Positions 32,742-41,769 of a DNA stretch of 64,000 nucleotides are shown here, piece after piece. The stretch covers positions 58,346,501 through 58,410,500 of the forward strand of contig CM027381.1 in NCBI GenBank assembly GCA_015680905.1. Reading direction: 5' to 3'. The notes beneath the pieces are model-generated. The model had not been told where the DNA came from. It did not search any database and worked only from the letters and a program-made list of their open reading frames with translations. Origin of the DNA: Coptis chinensis (Eukaryota; Streptophyta; Magnoliopsida; Ranunculales; Ranunculaceae). Positions within the stretch are counted from its first letter, which is position 1, and every line of letters starts with the position of its first letter. The position numbers were made by a program, and so were the translations under genes.

Positions 32742-35700
32742 TCACTTACATCTTGTGTACTTTTTCCCACTAGCATCCTCAATTACAATATTCCTAACCT
32801 CTAATGAGAATGAGCTAGGATCTAAGTTCAAAACACTTACTGCAGGTACATTTGATGCTAATACATCTGCCAGTCTATTAGATTCTCTAAAAACATGAAT
32901 TAACTCAAAATACTCTAATTCTTGAATCATCCATTTGATCTCATCCATAATCTGATTGGCTTGCCAAGGGTGGCTTCCTTTACTTTTGACAAAGGACACC
33001 ACATTCGATGAGTCCGTCTCATTGCTTGCAGCCTTTTTATGTTTTTCCCACTTGCTATTTTTAGCCCTTGATGCAGCCCCTGTAGTTCTATTAAAGCTAT
33101 AGAATGGTACTTTGATTTTCCATGGGCCGCAACAATTACCTCTCATGTATCATCTCGAACCACTTGCAGGCCCATCCTCCTCCTATCAAGCCTTGTAACG
33201 TTCCATCGAGGAGTTTAGAATGTATGCGTTACCACTTCCAGATCATTCTGTTCCATTTGCAGATTGTATCTCCTCCTTCCTTATTTCGGGTGCTTGCATT
33301 CCAAGTCTCCATGAATTTCTGCCTCTCCTGGGCCCTTCCTTCATCTTGTACCTTGTTCCTTGTATCTTGATTTTTACATCTCCAATGATTCCATGAATGA
33401 GCTCTTGTGATTGTCGGTGCTTGATTCTTAAAGATTCTATTGTTCCTTTCTTGCCATATCCAAAAGTAGAAGAACGCATTCACCATCAGCTTTAGTGAGT
33501 CTTGTTGCCCACCTTTCCCATTACTTGTTCGCAGCACCTCCACCGGAGCTCCTCCCCGCCATGTCGTGCGTTTGCCTTCTATAACCCGCGAGTATAAGAT
33601 ATTTTGCCATATATCACGAGGAGAAATTACAATAGAAGAATAAGTGTTGCTCTGTTTCATCCTCTTTCCAACGAGAGAACACATAATTTCGATCGAACCA
33701 CCTTGAACTCAAACAACTTGCTCAAGGTTTTCATAATTTGTTTCATGGCCATCCACCCAATGAAAGAATGTTTGGGTATACGGTTCGAACCAAATTAACT
33801 TATGCCGATCATTAGATTGTAGCTTCCTCCTCCTCGAGATTGGTGTCGTCTTTCAAATGATATTCTCCTTGTAAGGAATCGGTCTATACCACTCTATCGT
33901 TTCCTCTTCCCAGTGTTATCTCTTCTCTCATTTCTGTCACAATCTCTCTACATTCATTCTCCATATGTGGTGGAATGCTCCATTCGCCCTCATTTATAAA
34001 ATTTGCAACCGGTGCCTTCATATGGCATAAGGTGTTATAATATAATTTCCAAAATCCCTCTCATGCCATGGATCTTGCCAAAATAACGTATCTTGTCCAT
34101 TCCCAATCTGATGCACTGCTATTCCTTTCCCTTCCACTCTACTGTTAAGGATTGCTCTCCATCCCCAAGAACTGTTATGCGGTACCTTCATGCTCCAGAA
34201 ATTCTTGGTCTTGATCAAATTCTTCCAGACCCATGCTACCCATAAGCTATCCTTCCTTGATATCAAATGCCATAAATGTTTAAGGTTTGCTGCCTTATTC
34301 ACTATTCTCACATTCCTTATCCCTAATCCTCCTTCATCATATGGGTAGCATACTTCTTCCCATCCTACCAAAGCATGTGATTGAAGGCAATCTAGACCAG
34401 TCCATAGAAAATTCCTACAAATGCTCTCTATCATATCCAACACACTCATAGGTAGTATATAAGTCGATAACCAGTAGTTACTCAAATTATTTAGTACGAC
34501 CTTGAGTAGTTGTAGCCTTCCAAGATATGACAAAAGTTTCCCCCCTCAACCTTCTTTGTAAACTTATCAATGAGAGGCGACGGTTCTCATGAGTTAACAT
34601 TGTAGTGATCAATGGCATTCCCGGATACTTTCTCGGCAATTCTCCACTCGTAAATTGCATAACTTCTCGATATCATTACGTAATGGCTCCTCTATCCCCG
34701 AAAAAGAATAACCGACTCTTCCTTGAATGTTCACTTTAACCCATCATTCCTTGAATATCTGAAGATTGTTGTTTAAACATTGAGTCGTTTTCTCGTGTCT
34801 CCATACATAAATGCTAGCAAATCATCCAAAAAAGATAAGTGGGTGATTAGAGGTTCAGACATTTATAATGCGCTTTAAACTGCCTTTCTTCTCGACACTA
34901 TGATGCATAATCTCGTCAATAGTTCCATGACCATTACAAACAAATAAGGCGACATCGGATCTCCTTTGTCTTATCCCTCTTTCCCTTGAAATATCCATAC
35001 GGTGCTCCATTAATCATGATAGAGTAAAAGGAGTTTCAATACATACTTTAATCCATGCAATGAATTCCTCGGGCATGCCATATCTCCTTAGAGCAAAGAT
35101 CACCGCTTCCCATCTAACCAAGTCATATGCCTTCTTCAAGTCTATCTTTTTTGCACATCTAGGTGGTGAGTAATTCCTGTGATAGTTATGCAAAAGTTCA
35201 TGTGATAAAAGTATGTTATCTTGTATCCATCTACCGGGTACAAAGGTCGATTATTATTGATACAATCAAATTAATGAAGTCCTTCATTCTAGATGTTAGA
35301 ACCTTTCAATGCATTTATAGACCACATTGCGAGACGCAATTGGCCTATAATCCCCCGAGTCTCCGGGATTTGTACCTTTGGAATTAGAGTTATGCATGTT
35401 GAGTTCACTTCTCCTAACATTTTCCCCGACCTGAAAAACTCTGCGACCGCTCTCACCACATCATTTCCTACTATATTCCATGCCGATTTGAAGAATGATG
35501 GCGAGAACCCATCATTACCCGGTGCTTTGTCATTGTCAATCCTTGATAAAGCTTCTATGATCTCATCTCGTTCACGGTTTTCCTTAATTGTTCCTCGCAT
35601 CTCTTCAGTGATCCCGCACTTTGGTCAGATATTTTAAAGACATCAAAATTCACTTCCGGCAAGTTCTCTCGTTTTGTAAACTTTCTCATAATATCTAGCA

Positions 35701-36881
35701 CATTCTTCTCCAATCTGATTTACATCATCTATCAAATTCCCTTGTTCATTCAAGAGGCAGGTAATCTTATTTGTGTTTCTTCTTGCTTGAACTGTTTTGA
35801 AAAATAAGCCGGTGTTGCTATCCCCGAGACAATGGATGATCTCTAGATTTACCTATGGAACTCTTCCTCAAGAATGGCCGCCTTAACATGCATGTGAATG
35901 GCTGATTTCTCCTCTTTGATGAGCTAAACATTTAGTGGGTCTATCGTCAGTAGCTTTGTTTGTACATCTAAGAGCTCCTTCTTGGTTATTTCAGCCCTTG
36001 TAACCACATTCCCTATTCTCTGCCTATTCCATACAATCAAATCACCCTTCACTTGTTTCAATTTTCTCATTAGGATGTACATAGGGTTTCCTTTAAATTC
36101 AGTTCCCCAAGCCTTCCCCGATCACCTCCTTATAAGTTTCTTCTTTTAAAGAACACGACGTTCTTTTCTTTTTCTTTCCTCTGTGGCAGAAGTATACTAC
36201 CATGACAATGATCTCAAACTTCCCCGGTTTCAAACTTCGACCTCGTAGTCTTCAAACTCATCATACCACTCTGCGTTCACCATAACCCTATCTAGTTTCC
36301 TCCATGCTCTATCAATCCTCTTGTTACTCCATGTTAGCGTATTCCCCTTAAACTTTATATCTCTCGATCCCAGCGGTTACACATTGCAAAAAGTCTGCAA
36401 AATGGTGGTGTCTCGTTGGTAGCCCCCCTACCCTCTCATGTGAATGTAGAACTGAGTTAAAGTCTCCAATTACCATCCAAGGTTTTTGAAAGGTGAATGA
36501 AAAATTACTCAGCTCATCCCATAGTCGCTGCCTTATATAAAGGTCTGTGCTCGCATAGATAACTGAGAGCATAAAATTCTTCCCATTCTGTAGTGTCACT
36601 TCCATCGAGACACTTTGCAAACTCTTGATTACATTAGACACTATGCATACTTGTGTATCCCATACCACCCAAATTCTCCCTTTGTCACTAAACTCATAGT
36701 TATGTTCTGCTGCCCAACCTGGAAAGCATTTGGTAATCACCGCATCCATGTTTCCTTGCTTCACTTTTGTTTCCACCAATGCCATAATATTAATATTATC
36801 CTTCCTAACTAATTCCTTCACCTCATTATGCTTAAAGTTCTTTGAACCCTCGCGATATTCCAAAGACGCCACATTCATCAT
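32742..36881 (-). pseudogene. LINE E ORF2 (endonuclease, RT, RNase H-like)
   Basis: Starts at ATG 36881 with MMNVASLEYREGSKNF. The endonuclease keeps the catalytic Glu segment IMALVETKV and FQKPWMVIGDFNSVL, but the frame ends near 36348. The RT start is at 35289-35600 (ERDEIIEALSRIDNDKAPG). Much of RT motifs A-C (34540-35280) is scrambled by small insertions and deletions. The zf-RVT side is at 34018-34533 (LLKVVLNNLSNYWLSTYIL, FLWTGLDCLQSHALVGW). The RNase H end is at 32742-33146 (FELIHVFRESNRLADVLASN). It is not functional. Confidence 0.88.
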
Positions 36882-38452
36882 TTAAAGAGGTGAGTTTGTT
36901 TTAGAGAGCCATTATTGGCACCCTCTTTCCTCTTAGCACTACTGCTACTTCCTTTGTGTTGATTACCTCCCCGTGAAATGTTTTGTACTGTATGAGTTCT
37001 AGGCCTGCTGATTGTTATCTGCCCACTCTGTTTCAATTTCCCCTGGACTCTTCCGCTATTCTGCTCATTACTCTTTTCATTCTTATCTGATACTCTTGTC
37101 TTTTCATTTTCACTATCATTCCTTGCTCTGATTGTATGCTTCCTTTTTGGGGTCTCCCATTTCCCTTCCTCTTCAACTATCTGTCTTTCTTGGATATCGG
37201 TATTCTCCACTTCTTCCACTGTGTGTACTTCTTGTACCTCATGAGCTTTCCCTTTCTCAATTTCACCTTTTTCCTTACATACTGTGCTTGTATTCTCTCC
37301 CTCTTCCTCTTCTTTATTATCCTTCTTTAGCCATACCGCATCGGTATTTTTATTGCTAACTCTCCTCAGGCAATTATGCTCCAAATGGCCAAACACTTCG
37401 CAAACTGAACATCTAGGTGGCTTCCAGTTGTATTCAAAAGAGACTTTATAAGCCCTTCGTTGATCCAACACTACAGGAATGCTCTCTGGGTATGCACACT
37501 TGGTGTCCACCTCTACACAAATGCGCGCATAACTTGTTCTCGTCATGTTCTCTGTTAACTTGTCTGTAAACATTGGTATGCCCACAGCACTTGCAACTTG
37601 ACTGAACCCTTGCTTATTCCACATCTCCATTGGTAAACCCTTGACAATAACCCATATTGGTATTGTTTTAAGTTCTCTCGTTTCACCACGAACACTTTCC
37701 ATGGCCTTACCACAAAACGGTTTGGCTTGCAATGTGGAATGATCCGATATCTAACACTTCCCTTCTATCTTCTTCCTCCCGATCAAACTTGAATGTAAAC
37801 ATTGCATCCCCATATGGCTTCATTGAAAACCCTTTTCAAGCCCCATGTTACGGTAACAATCTCCTTCACATAATTAAAGTTAAGTTTTTTACCAACAAAA
37901 GATCCCACTATCGTTCTCGAATTTCTTGTTGTACTTTCGGTGAACCGTCTTTTGATATGAATCACTTGCTTCCCATTCTCTACCCCCATCTTTCCCCATC
38001 GTCTTCTTGCCCAAAACATCTGCCCATGAACTCTTTGTGGGTTCTTGATGCTTCGACTATCTATCGAGACTTTCCCAGTTCATTTGTACCCTCGGTTCAC
38101 ATGGTTCCCAGTCGACTATTGTATGACTCGATTCCACATCTCCATTCAACCTCTAGCCGCCTTTCTCTGTAAATCCATAGTCTCGCCGGTATTCATCCCG
38201 TCTGCGAACTTTTGGGTCTTCTCTTGCTTTTAAGAATTCCTCCTCATTTGTTACTTCATCCTCATCCTCTCTCTGGTTTAAAAGATCATCATGTATCTTC
38301 ATTATTCTTCGCTGTAGCATTTTTTCAAGTGATCCTTTACCATAAGTTCTCTCGAACTCAGTTTCCAGTTTCTCTGATTCCTCGTCATTGTTTGAATTCC
38401 TATTAGGTCTAGGAATCCCGCTCTCATTCTCTCTTGTTTTTTCTTTTTCCAT
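36878..38452 (-). pseudogene. LINE E ORF1 (DUF4283 and CCHC zinc knuckle)
   Basis: Start at ATG 38452 (MEKEKTRENESGIPRPNRNS), with a helical SLEKMLQRRIMKIHDDLLNQ near residue 40. Frames at 38153-38452, 37783-38019 and 36878-37732 follow one another with frame changes. DUF4283 is seen as SFVGKKLNFNYVKEIV and IPIWVIVKGLPMEMWNKQGF. The zinc knuckle has the family spacing (CSVCEVFGHLEHNC). A charged C-terminal tail follows. The stop TGA overlaps the ORF2 ATG as ATGA at 36878-36881. In the lineage this is the RNA-binding partner of the reverse transcriptase. Confidence 0.9.
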
Positions 38453-38529
38453 ATCTTTTTTTGCTAAAAGACAAATATACCCTTAATGAAAAAATCGCCC
38501 ACTAAAGGCCACCATTAATGAAAAAGGCT

Positions 38530-38675
38530 GTGATTGTTCGGCTACTGCTGGGGGAAATAAAGGAATGAAGAAGACTATGCTAGATGATTATTATTATTAT
38601 TATTATTCATGTTTATCATTTCAACAGTTGCCTATGCTAGATTTGTAATGATGAATGTGGTGTCATTTTTGCTAG
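38530..38675 (+). other. CACTA interior between LINE E and GET3B, with (ATT)n microsatellite
   Basis: The right TSD of LINE E (38530-38538) is followed by about 50 bp continuing the unrecognised exon, an ATT microsatellite near 38587-38608, and intron-like sequence ending in GCTAG at 38671-38675. Confidence 0.6.
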
Positions 38676-38738
38676 AATTTGACTGGAGGGATGCTAGTAT
38701 CAGTTGAAGGTCCAGATTCTCCGTTGTTTGCCCTTGAG
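38676..38738 (+). pseudogene. GET3B: Captured exon of GET3B (plastid ArsA/GET3-type ATPase), exon i
   Basis: A 63-bp exon between AG (38674-38675) and GT (38739-38740), phase 0 on both sides. It encodes NLTGGMLVSVEGPDSPLFAL plus Glu. This matches, from memory, the part of plant chloroplast GET3B just after the Walker-type nucleotide-binding region, where Arabidopsis reads DLTGGMLVPVEGPEAPLFAL. GET3 ATPases guide tail-anchored proteins to membranes; GET3B is the plastid form. Only this exon and the next are present, without the P-loop or the C-terminal half, so it is a gene fragment carried by the CACTA element. The intron to the next exon is kept, so capture was at the DNA level. Confidence 0.85.
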
Positions 38739-38846
38739 GTGTGTAGGTAGAGTTATATGTACGGGTATCTACAACATTATGTATGTGTATACTGCCTATT
38801 AAACACATATTTGCTATGGCATTTTATTGGAATCTTTCTCTCACAG

Positions 38847-38957
38847 ATAAATCCTAAAAAGGCAAGGGAAGAATTTAGATCAGCAAGTCAGTCAAATGGT
38901 GGGACTGGGGTCAGAGATTTTATGGATAGCATGGGCCTTGGGATGCTTGTTGACCAG
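38847..38957 (+). pseudogene. GET3B: Captured exon of GET3B, exon ii
   Basis: A 111-bp exon between CTCACAG (ends 38846) and GTAAAC (from 38958), phase 0, with no stop. It encodes INPKKAREEFRSASQSNGGT followed by GVRDFMDSMGLGMLVDQ, very close to the GET3B segment after PLFALE. The 108-bp intron 38739-38846 has normal GT and AG ends. Both exons keep their frame and splice sites, which points to a fairly recent capture or simply little time for decay. Nothing of the next GET3B exons was found before 39842. Confidence 0.88.
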
Positions 38958-39842
38958 GTAAACCTGGAAATTTGATAGTTCATACCAAGTGATAAAAAAT
39001 CCGAGTTTGTTAATCTTTCATATTGTGTTTTGTTTAGTCCACAAACAAGACTTAATAGACTGAAAAGAAAAACGAGTTCTCAGTCAGTTTAGCAATAATG
39101 GAAAAGCAAAAAACAGGAATGAATTTCTTAGATTAATTCTATTCTGTATTTCTAAGCATGAAGTCACTTGAGTGGTCTAAAGGCTTACTATTTTATTTTT
39201 TTTGTATTCTAAAAAACGTTTTGCCTTGTGATATTGGAGTTTGGAGAGGTCTGTATTTTATTTTTTTTGTATTCTAAAAAACCTGGACTCACATAATGGA
39301 GTGAAATCTCAGGTGAATCTTTTTTCTTTCATCAAATTGCAATATTTATACAAATAAAGAAAGTTGTCACATACCCACATGTGAATCAAACAACCATGTT
39401 ATAGGTGTGTGAGTGCATGTGAGCATACCATCAACGTGTAGATTCATCGGCGCACAAAATGTCTCTTTTTTAAGCAAAGGGGGTCACAGAATGTTGAGTG
39501 AGGGTACTGATTTCCCATTTCGATCTTTTAAAAGCAAAGGCACTGACAAAGTAGTAAAATGACGCACTGAAGAACCACGTTGGGTAACACACAGGACACT
39601 GTTAACCACATCTTGGTTCATTGTTATTCCCCTTGAGTAACTGGCTAAATGTTTAGAAAACATTAGCGATAAGTGGTTGCTTCCTAAGAGTGTGAAAATT
39701 TGTATTAGCATACACTCACTCTCTGAAACATCAAAGTGTCATAAATATATGATTCTCCAAAACTTTAAATGATGTAATATATGATATACATAAGGAAGAC
39801 AAAATAAATGATCTTTATACATAAATGAAACAAAATAAACAC
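38958..39842. other. CACTA interior, intron-like, with a local direct duplication
   Basis: Begins with the intron after the GET3B exon. The stretch TTTTTTTTGTATTCTAAAAA occurs twice, near 39195 and 39258, as a local direct repeat of about 30 bp at a spacing of about 63 bp. A minus-strand open frame at 39484-39711 (75 residues) is not recognised and may be chance. The right end holds the intron following DPE2 exon 1 (minus strand). Confidence 0.55.
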
Positions 39843-40184
39843 CTGCCAGAGGTCGCGGAGCTCCACCACTTGTCTGTCCTGAATTGTATCCGGCAATAAT
39901 ATTTTGCGTTTGTTACCAGCCTCAGATCTCATAACATTTTTATCTTTATCGACCAAACAATAACCATATTGGGCATGAAAACCAGTAGGGACTGAAATTT
40001 TTCCAGACCAGATGAGTTCCTCCCCTTGGAAAGAAGGAGTTAAAGCCAAACCTTTCTTCACATTCCATGAACCAAGCAAAGGTTCCGAACCACACACTAG
40101 AATACTCTGACTCCATTCAATATAATATGGTATTCTGAAGCTTAAATTGATCATCTTTAATGGTTTCAACCTCAGATTCTCCAT
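39843..40184 (-). pseudogene. DPE2: Captured first exon of DPE2 (cytosolic 4-alpha-glucanotransferase)
   Basis: Open from ATG 40184 to a normal donor (CTGGCAG|GTGTTT, intron from 39842). It encodes about 114 residues beginning MENLRLKPLKMINLSFRIPY. LVCGSEPLLGSWNVKKGLAL and GEELIWSGKISVPTGF, then VVELRDLWQ, are diagnostic of the first starch-binding CBM20 domain of plant DPE2. That enzyme moves glucose from maltose onto a cytosolic glucan at night. The second CBM20 and the GH77 catalytic domain are absent, so this is a fragment. It lies opposite in strand to the GET3B exons, so the pieces were not taken as one block. The frame is unbroken. Confidence 0.9.
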
Positions 40185-40763
40185 TTTCAATGGTTGGGTA
40201 GAAATAATAAAAAGTTTGTTTGAGACAAGGAGAGAAACAGAGCCGAGTGTTGGATCTCTTTTTTAGTCGACTCATATAACTATGTAAGTGAGTTTCTCTC
40301 TCACACTTGTACTTTTTTTACATCGTAATCAATAAATTTTACTTATAAAAAAAAACAACTAATGCAGGGCATTTATAAGTTTGGGTAACGTCTTTTATGG
40401 CCTTAAATAGAGTTACTTACCTAAAAACTATGTTAAATTGACATGGATAGGTAAGTCCGTATCTGATACGGAGTGTCTAACACGGCGAAATATCAAATAT
40501 TGAGGTATATCAAATACAATATGTTTTCGATATGTGTCCGTGGTGACACTTGGATACCTATCCGACACGGATTAAGTTTAAAATACAGTGTCCTTGTAAC
40601 ATAGTCTAAAAATTATACGAGAAAGGTTCTTTAAATGAGAGGAGGTTCTTGAAATGGTTATTTAGTTCTACTAGAAACAAAGTCAGAGATGGCATTAGTT
40701 TAGTTTTGTTGACAAAGCTTTCTAGTGGTGCATTTATGCAAATTATTGTGATTTTCTTAACAG
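40185..40763. other. CACTA interior: DPE2 leader and a dispersed repeat
   Basis: The first 100 bp or so are probably the DPE2 5' leader and promoter edge (minus strand). At 40455-40612 lies the second copy of the short dispersed repeat. The stretch 40613-40763 is intron-like and ends in the acceptor of the MO25-like exon. Confidence 0.55.
40455..40612 (+). repeat. Short dispersed repeat, copy 2
   Basis: Fuller copy of the repeat at 32097-32228: GTCCGTATCTGATACGGAG, GGCGAAATATCAAATATTGA, GACACGGATTAAG and CTTGTAACATAG. Family not identified. Confidence 0.55.
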
Positions 40764-40838
40764 CTATGATAACAAAGACGTTGCATTGAATTGTGGGAAC
40801 ATGTTGAGGGAATGCATCAAATTTCCGAGCCTTGCAAA
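40764..40838 (+). pseudogene. Captured exon of an MO25-like gene
   Basis: A 75-bp exon between CTTAACAG (ends 40763) and GTAAGA (from 40839). It encodes YDNKDVALNCGNMLRECIKF followed by PSLAK, the conserved helix of MO25/CAB39 scaffold proteins (animal form: ALNCGIMLRECIRHEPLAK). MO25 proteins stabilise STE20-type kinases; plant copies are linked to cell division and polarity. The flanking intron sequence is kept, so capture was from DNA. Only this one exon is present, and it cannot act as a gene by itself. Its strand agrees with the GET3B exons. Confidence 0.82.
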
Positions 40839-41734
40839 GTAAGACATGTTGTATTTTTGCTAACTAGTTCCCCGGTTTCGAGTTTGACATATCCATTTCC
40901 TTTTTTTATTATTGTTGTTAAGGTAAACAGTGCTTTTAACTTATATTCCTTTTTCTCGATTAGTAATAAGTATTATGCAAAATCTTCACGTTCCAGCTTA
41001 GGTTAAGGACTTTGACCGTTCGGTTTGAGTCCGTCATGCTTGTTTGACTAAGCTTTCCAAAGAGTGAATAACATTCAATTGTTTGTAAAAGTTTGGTGTC
41101 TGGGCGAGGAGTCATTAGTTATATATCCCTTACCTTTATATCTATGTGATTCTTGTGGAGCTAACCAATGTGGAATGTATTTTTCAGTCGTTCAGATGGG
41201 AGACTTGGAGTCGGTCGAAATATTGCGCACAAGTTTGCAAGCACTTTCAATTCGGTCGAACCCACAACTTGATTGTTAGGGTCTGCGATATAATGTCATA
41301 AGGATTGGGGTTTCAGTAACATCGGCATCTTTTATTCGCTTATCTCACTAAAAGATGTTGCTGAAAATTTTTCATCTTTCCCTTTTCTTTATTATTAGTT
41401 TACTTTATTACGTCATTAATTAATTTTGTTTATGTTTTGGGGATTGTTCATCTTTTTTGATCCTGTGTGTAGTAGTAGGTTGGGCTTCTAAAGGGATTTC
41501 GGTCTACTAGAGAAGAATGTATCCAATTAGCTTATACTGGGTGGGCTTCTTTGGGCCATGAAATAGATTTTGGGATAGGGACCTTTCTTTGGTCCCTGAT
41601 TCAAACTTTTTTAAAAAAAATTGTAAAAATAAAAAACGACACATGTCAAGTGTCGTAGAAAAAAAACGACTGCAAAAAAAATGGGTCACCACCCGACACT
41701 AAGAAAGTGTCATTTTTATGGAAAAACGAAAAGT
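40839..41734. other. CACTA right arm: intron-like sequence and subterminal repeats
   Basis: Begins with the intron after the MO25-like exon. An acceptor-like TTTTTCAG at about 41181-41188 precedes a short open stretch (VQMGDLESVEILRTSLQALS) that I do not recognise. From about 41630 to 41720 are ACGACAC, GTGTCGT and CCCGACACT motifs, typical of CACTA subterminal transposase-binding repeats. Confidence 0.6.
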
Positions 41735-41769
41735 TTGTCATGTCTTTTTTCAACAGATCTGGTGTTGTG
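41735..41769 (-). repeat. Right terminal inverted repeat of the CACTA element
   Basis: Inverse of the left end with nine mismatches in 35. The element ends ATCTGGTGTTGTG, followed by the drifted TSD TAT and satellite AGGCTAGAG. Confidence 0.85.

Larger units (their letters stand above)
32657..38529 (-). mobile_element. LINE E: near full-length LINE inserted in the CACTA element
   Basis: Same lineage as LINEs A-C. It has poly-T from 32659, then GGTTGGCAAGCGGGG and the inverse of GGGGTAGGGGACCTC, RNase H at 32742, and ORF1 ending in a 5' leader near 38453-38529. Length is 5.87 kb against 6.2 kb for LINE B without its MITE, because several internal stretches have been lost. A 9-bp TSD flanks it. 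It is more decayed than LINEs B and H. It sits between the unrecognised captured exon and the GET3B exons. Confidence 0.9.
31427..41769. mobile_element. Pack-CACTA: non-autonomous CACTA transposon carrying host gene fragments
   Basis: The left end CACTACATCAGAT and the inverted right end CACAACACCAGAT begin a 35-bp terminal inverted repeat that matches at 26 of 35 positions without gaps (31427-31461 and 41735-41769). The flanking 3-bp TSD is TCT (31424-31426) and TAT (41770-41772), one base drifted. Outside it the satellite reads through seamlessly. Near the right end GTGTCGT/ACGACAC-type subterminal repeats occur (about 41630-41720), as in other CACTA elements. No transposase was found. Inside lie GET3B, DPE2 and MO25-like exons and, as a later guest, LINE E. 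Without LINE E it is about 4.5 kb. Confidence 0.85.

Noticed and set aside
32567-32773. Possible small protein MQKRVFASSFKTLLPQHL in the CACTA element.
   Set aside because: The frame runs into the LINE E poly-T and competes with another open frame of the same exon; no homologue recognised.
39484-39711. 75-codon minus-strand frame between the GET3B and DPE2 exons as another captured gene.
   Set aside because: No recognised motif and no splice-site support; kept only as part of the interior stretch.
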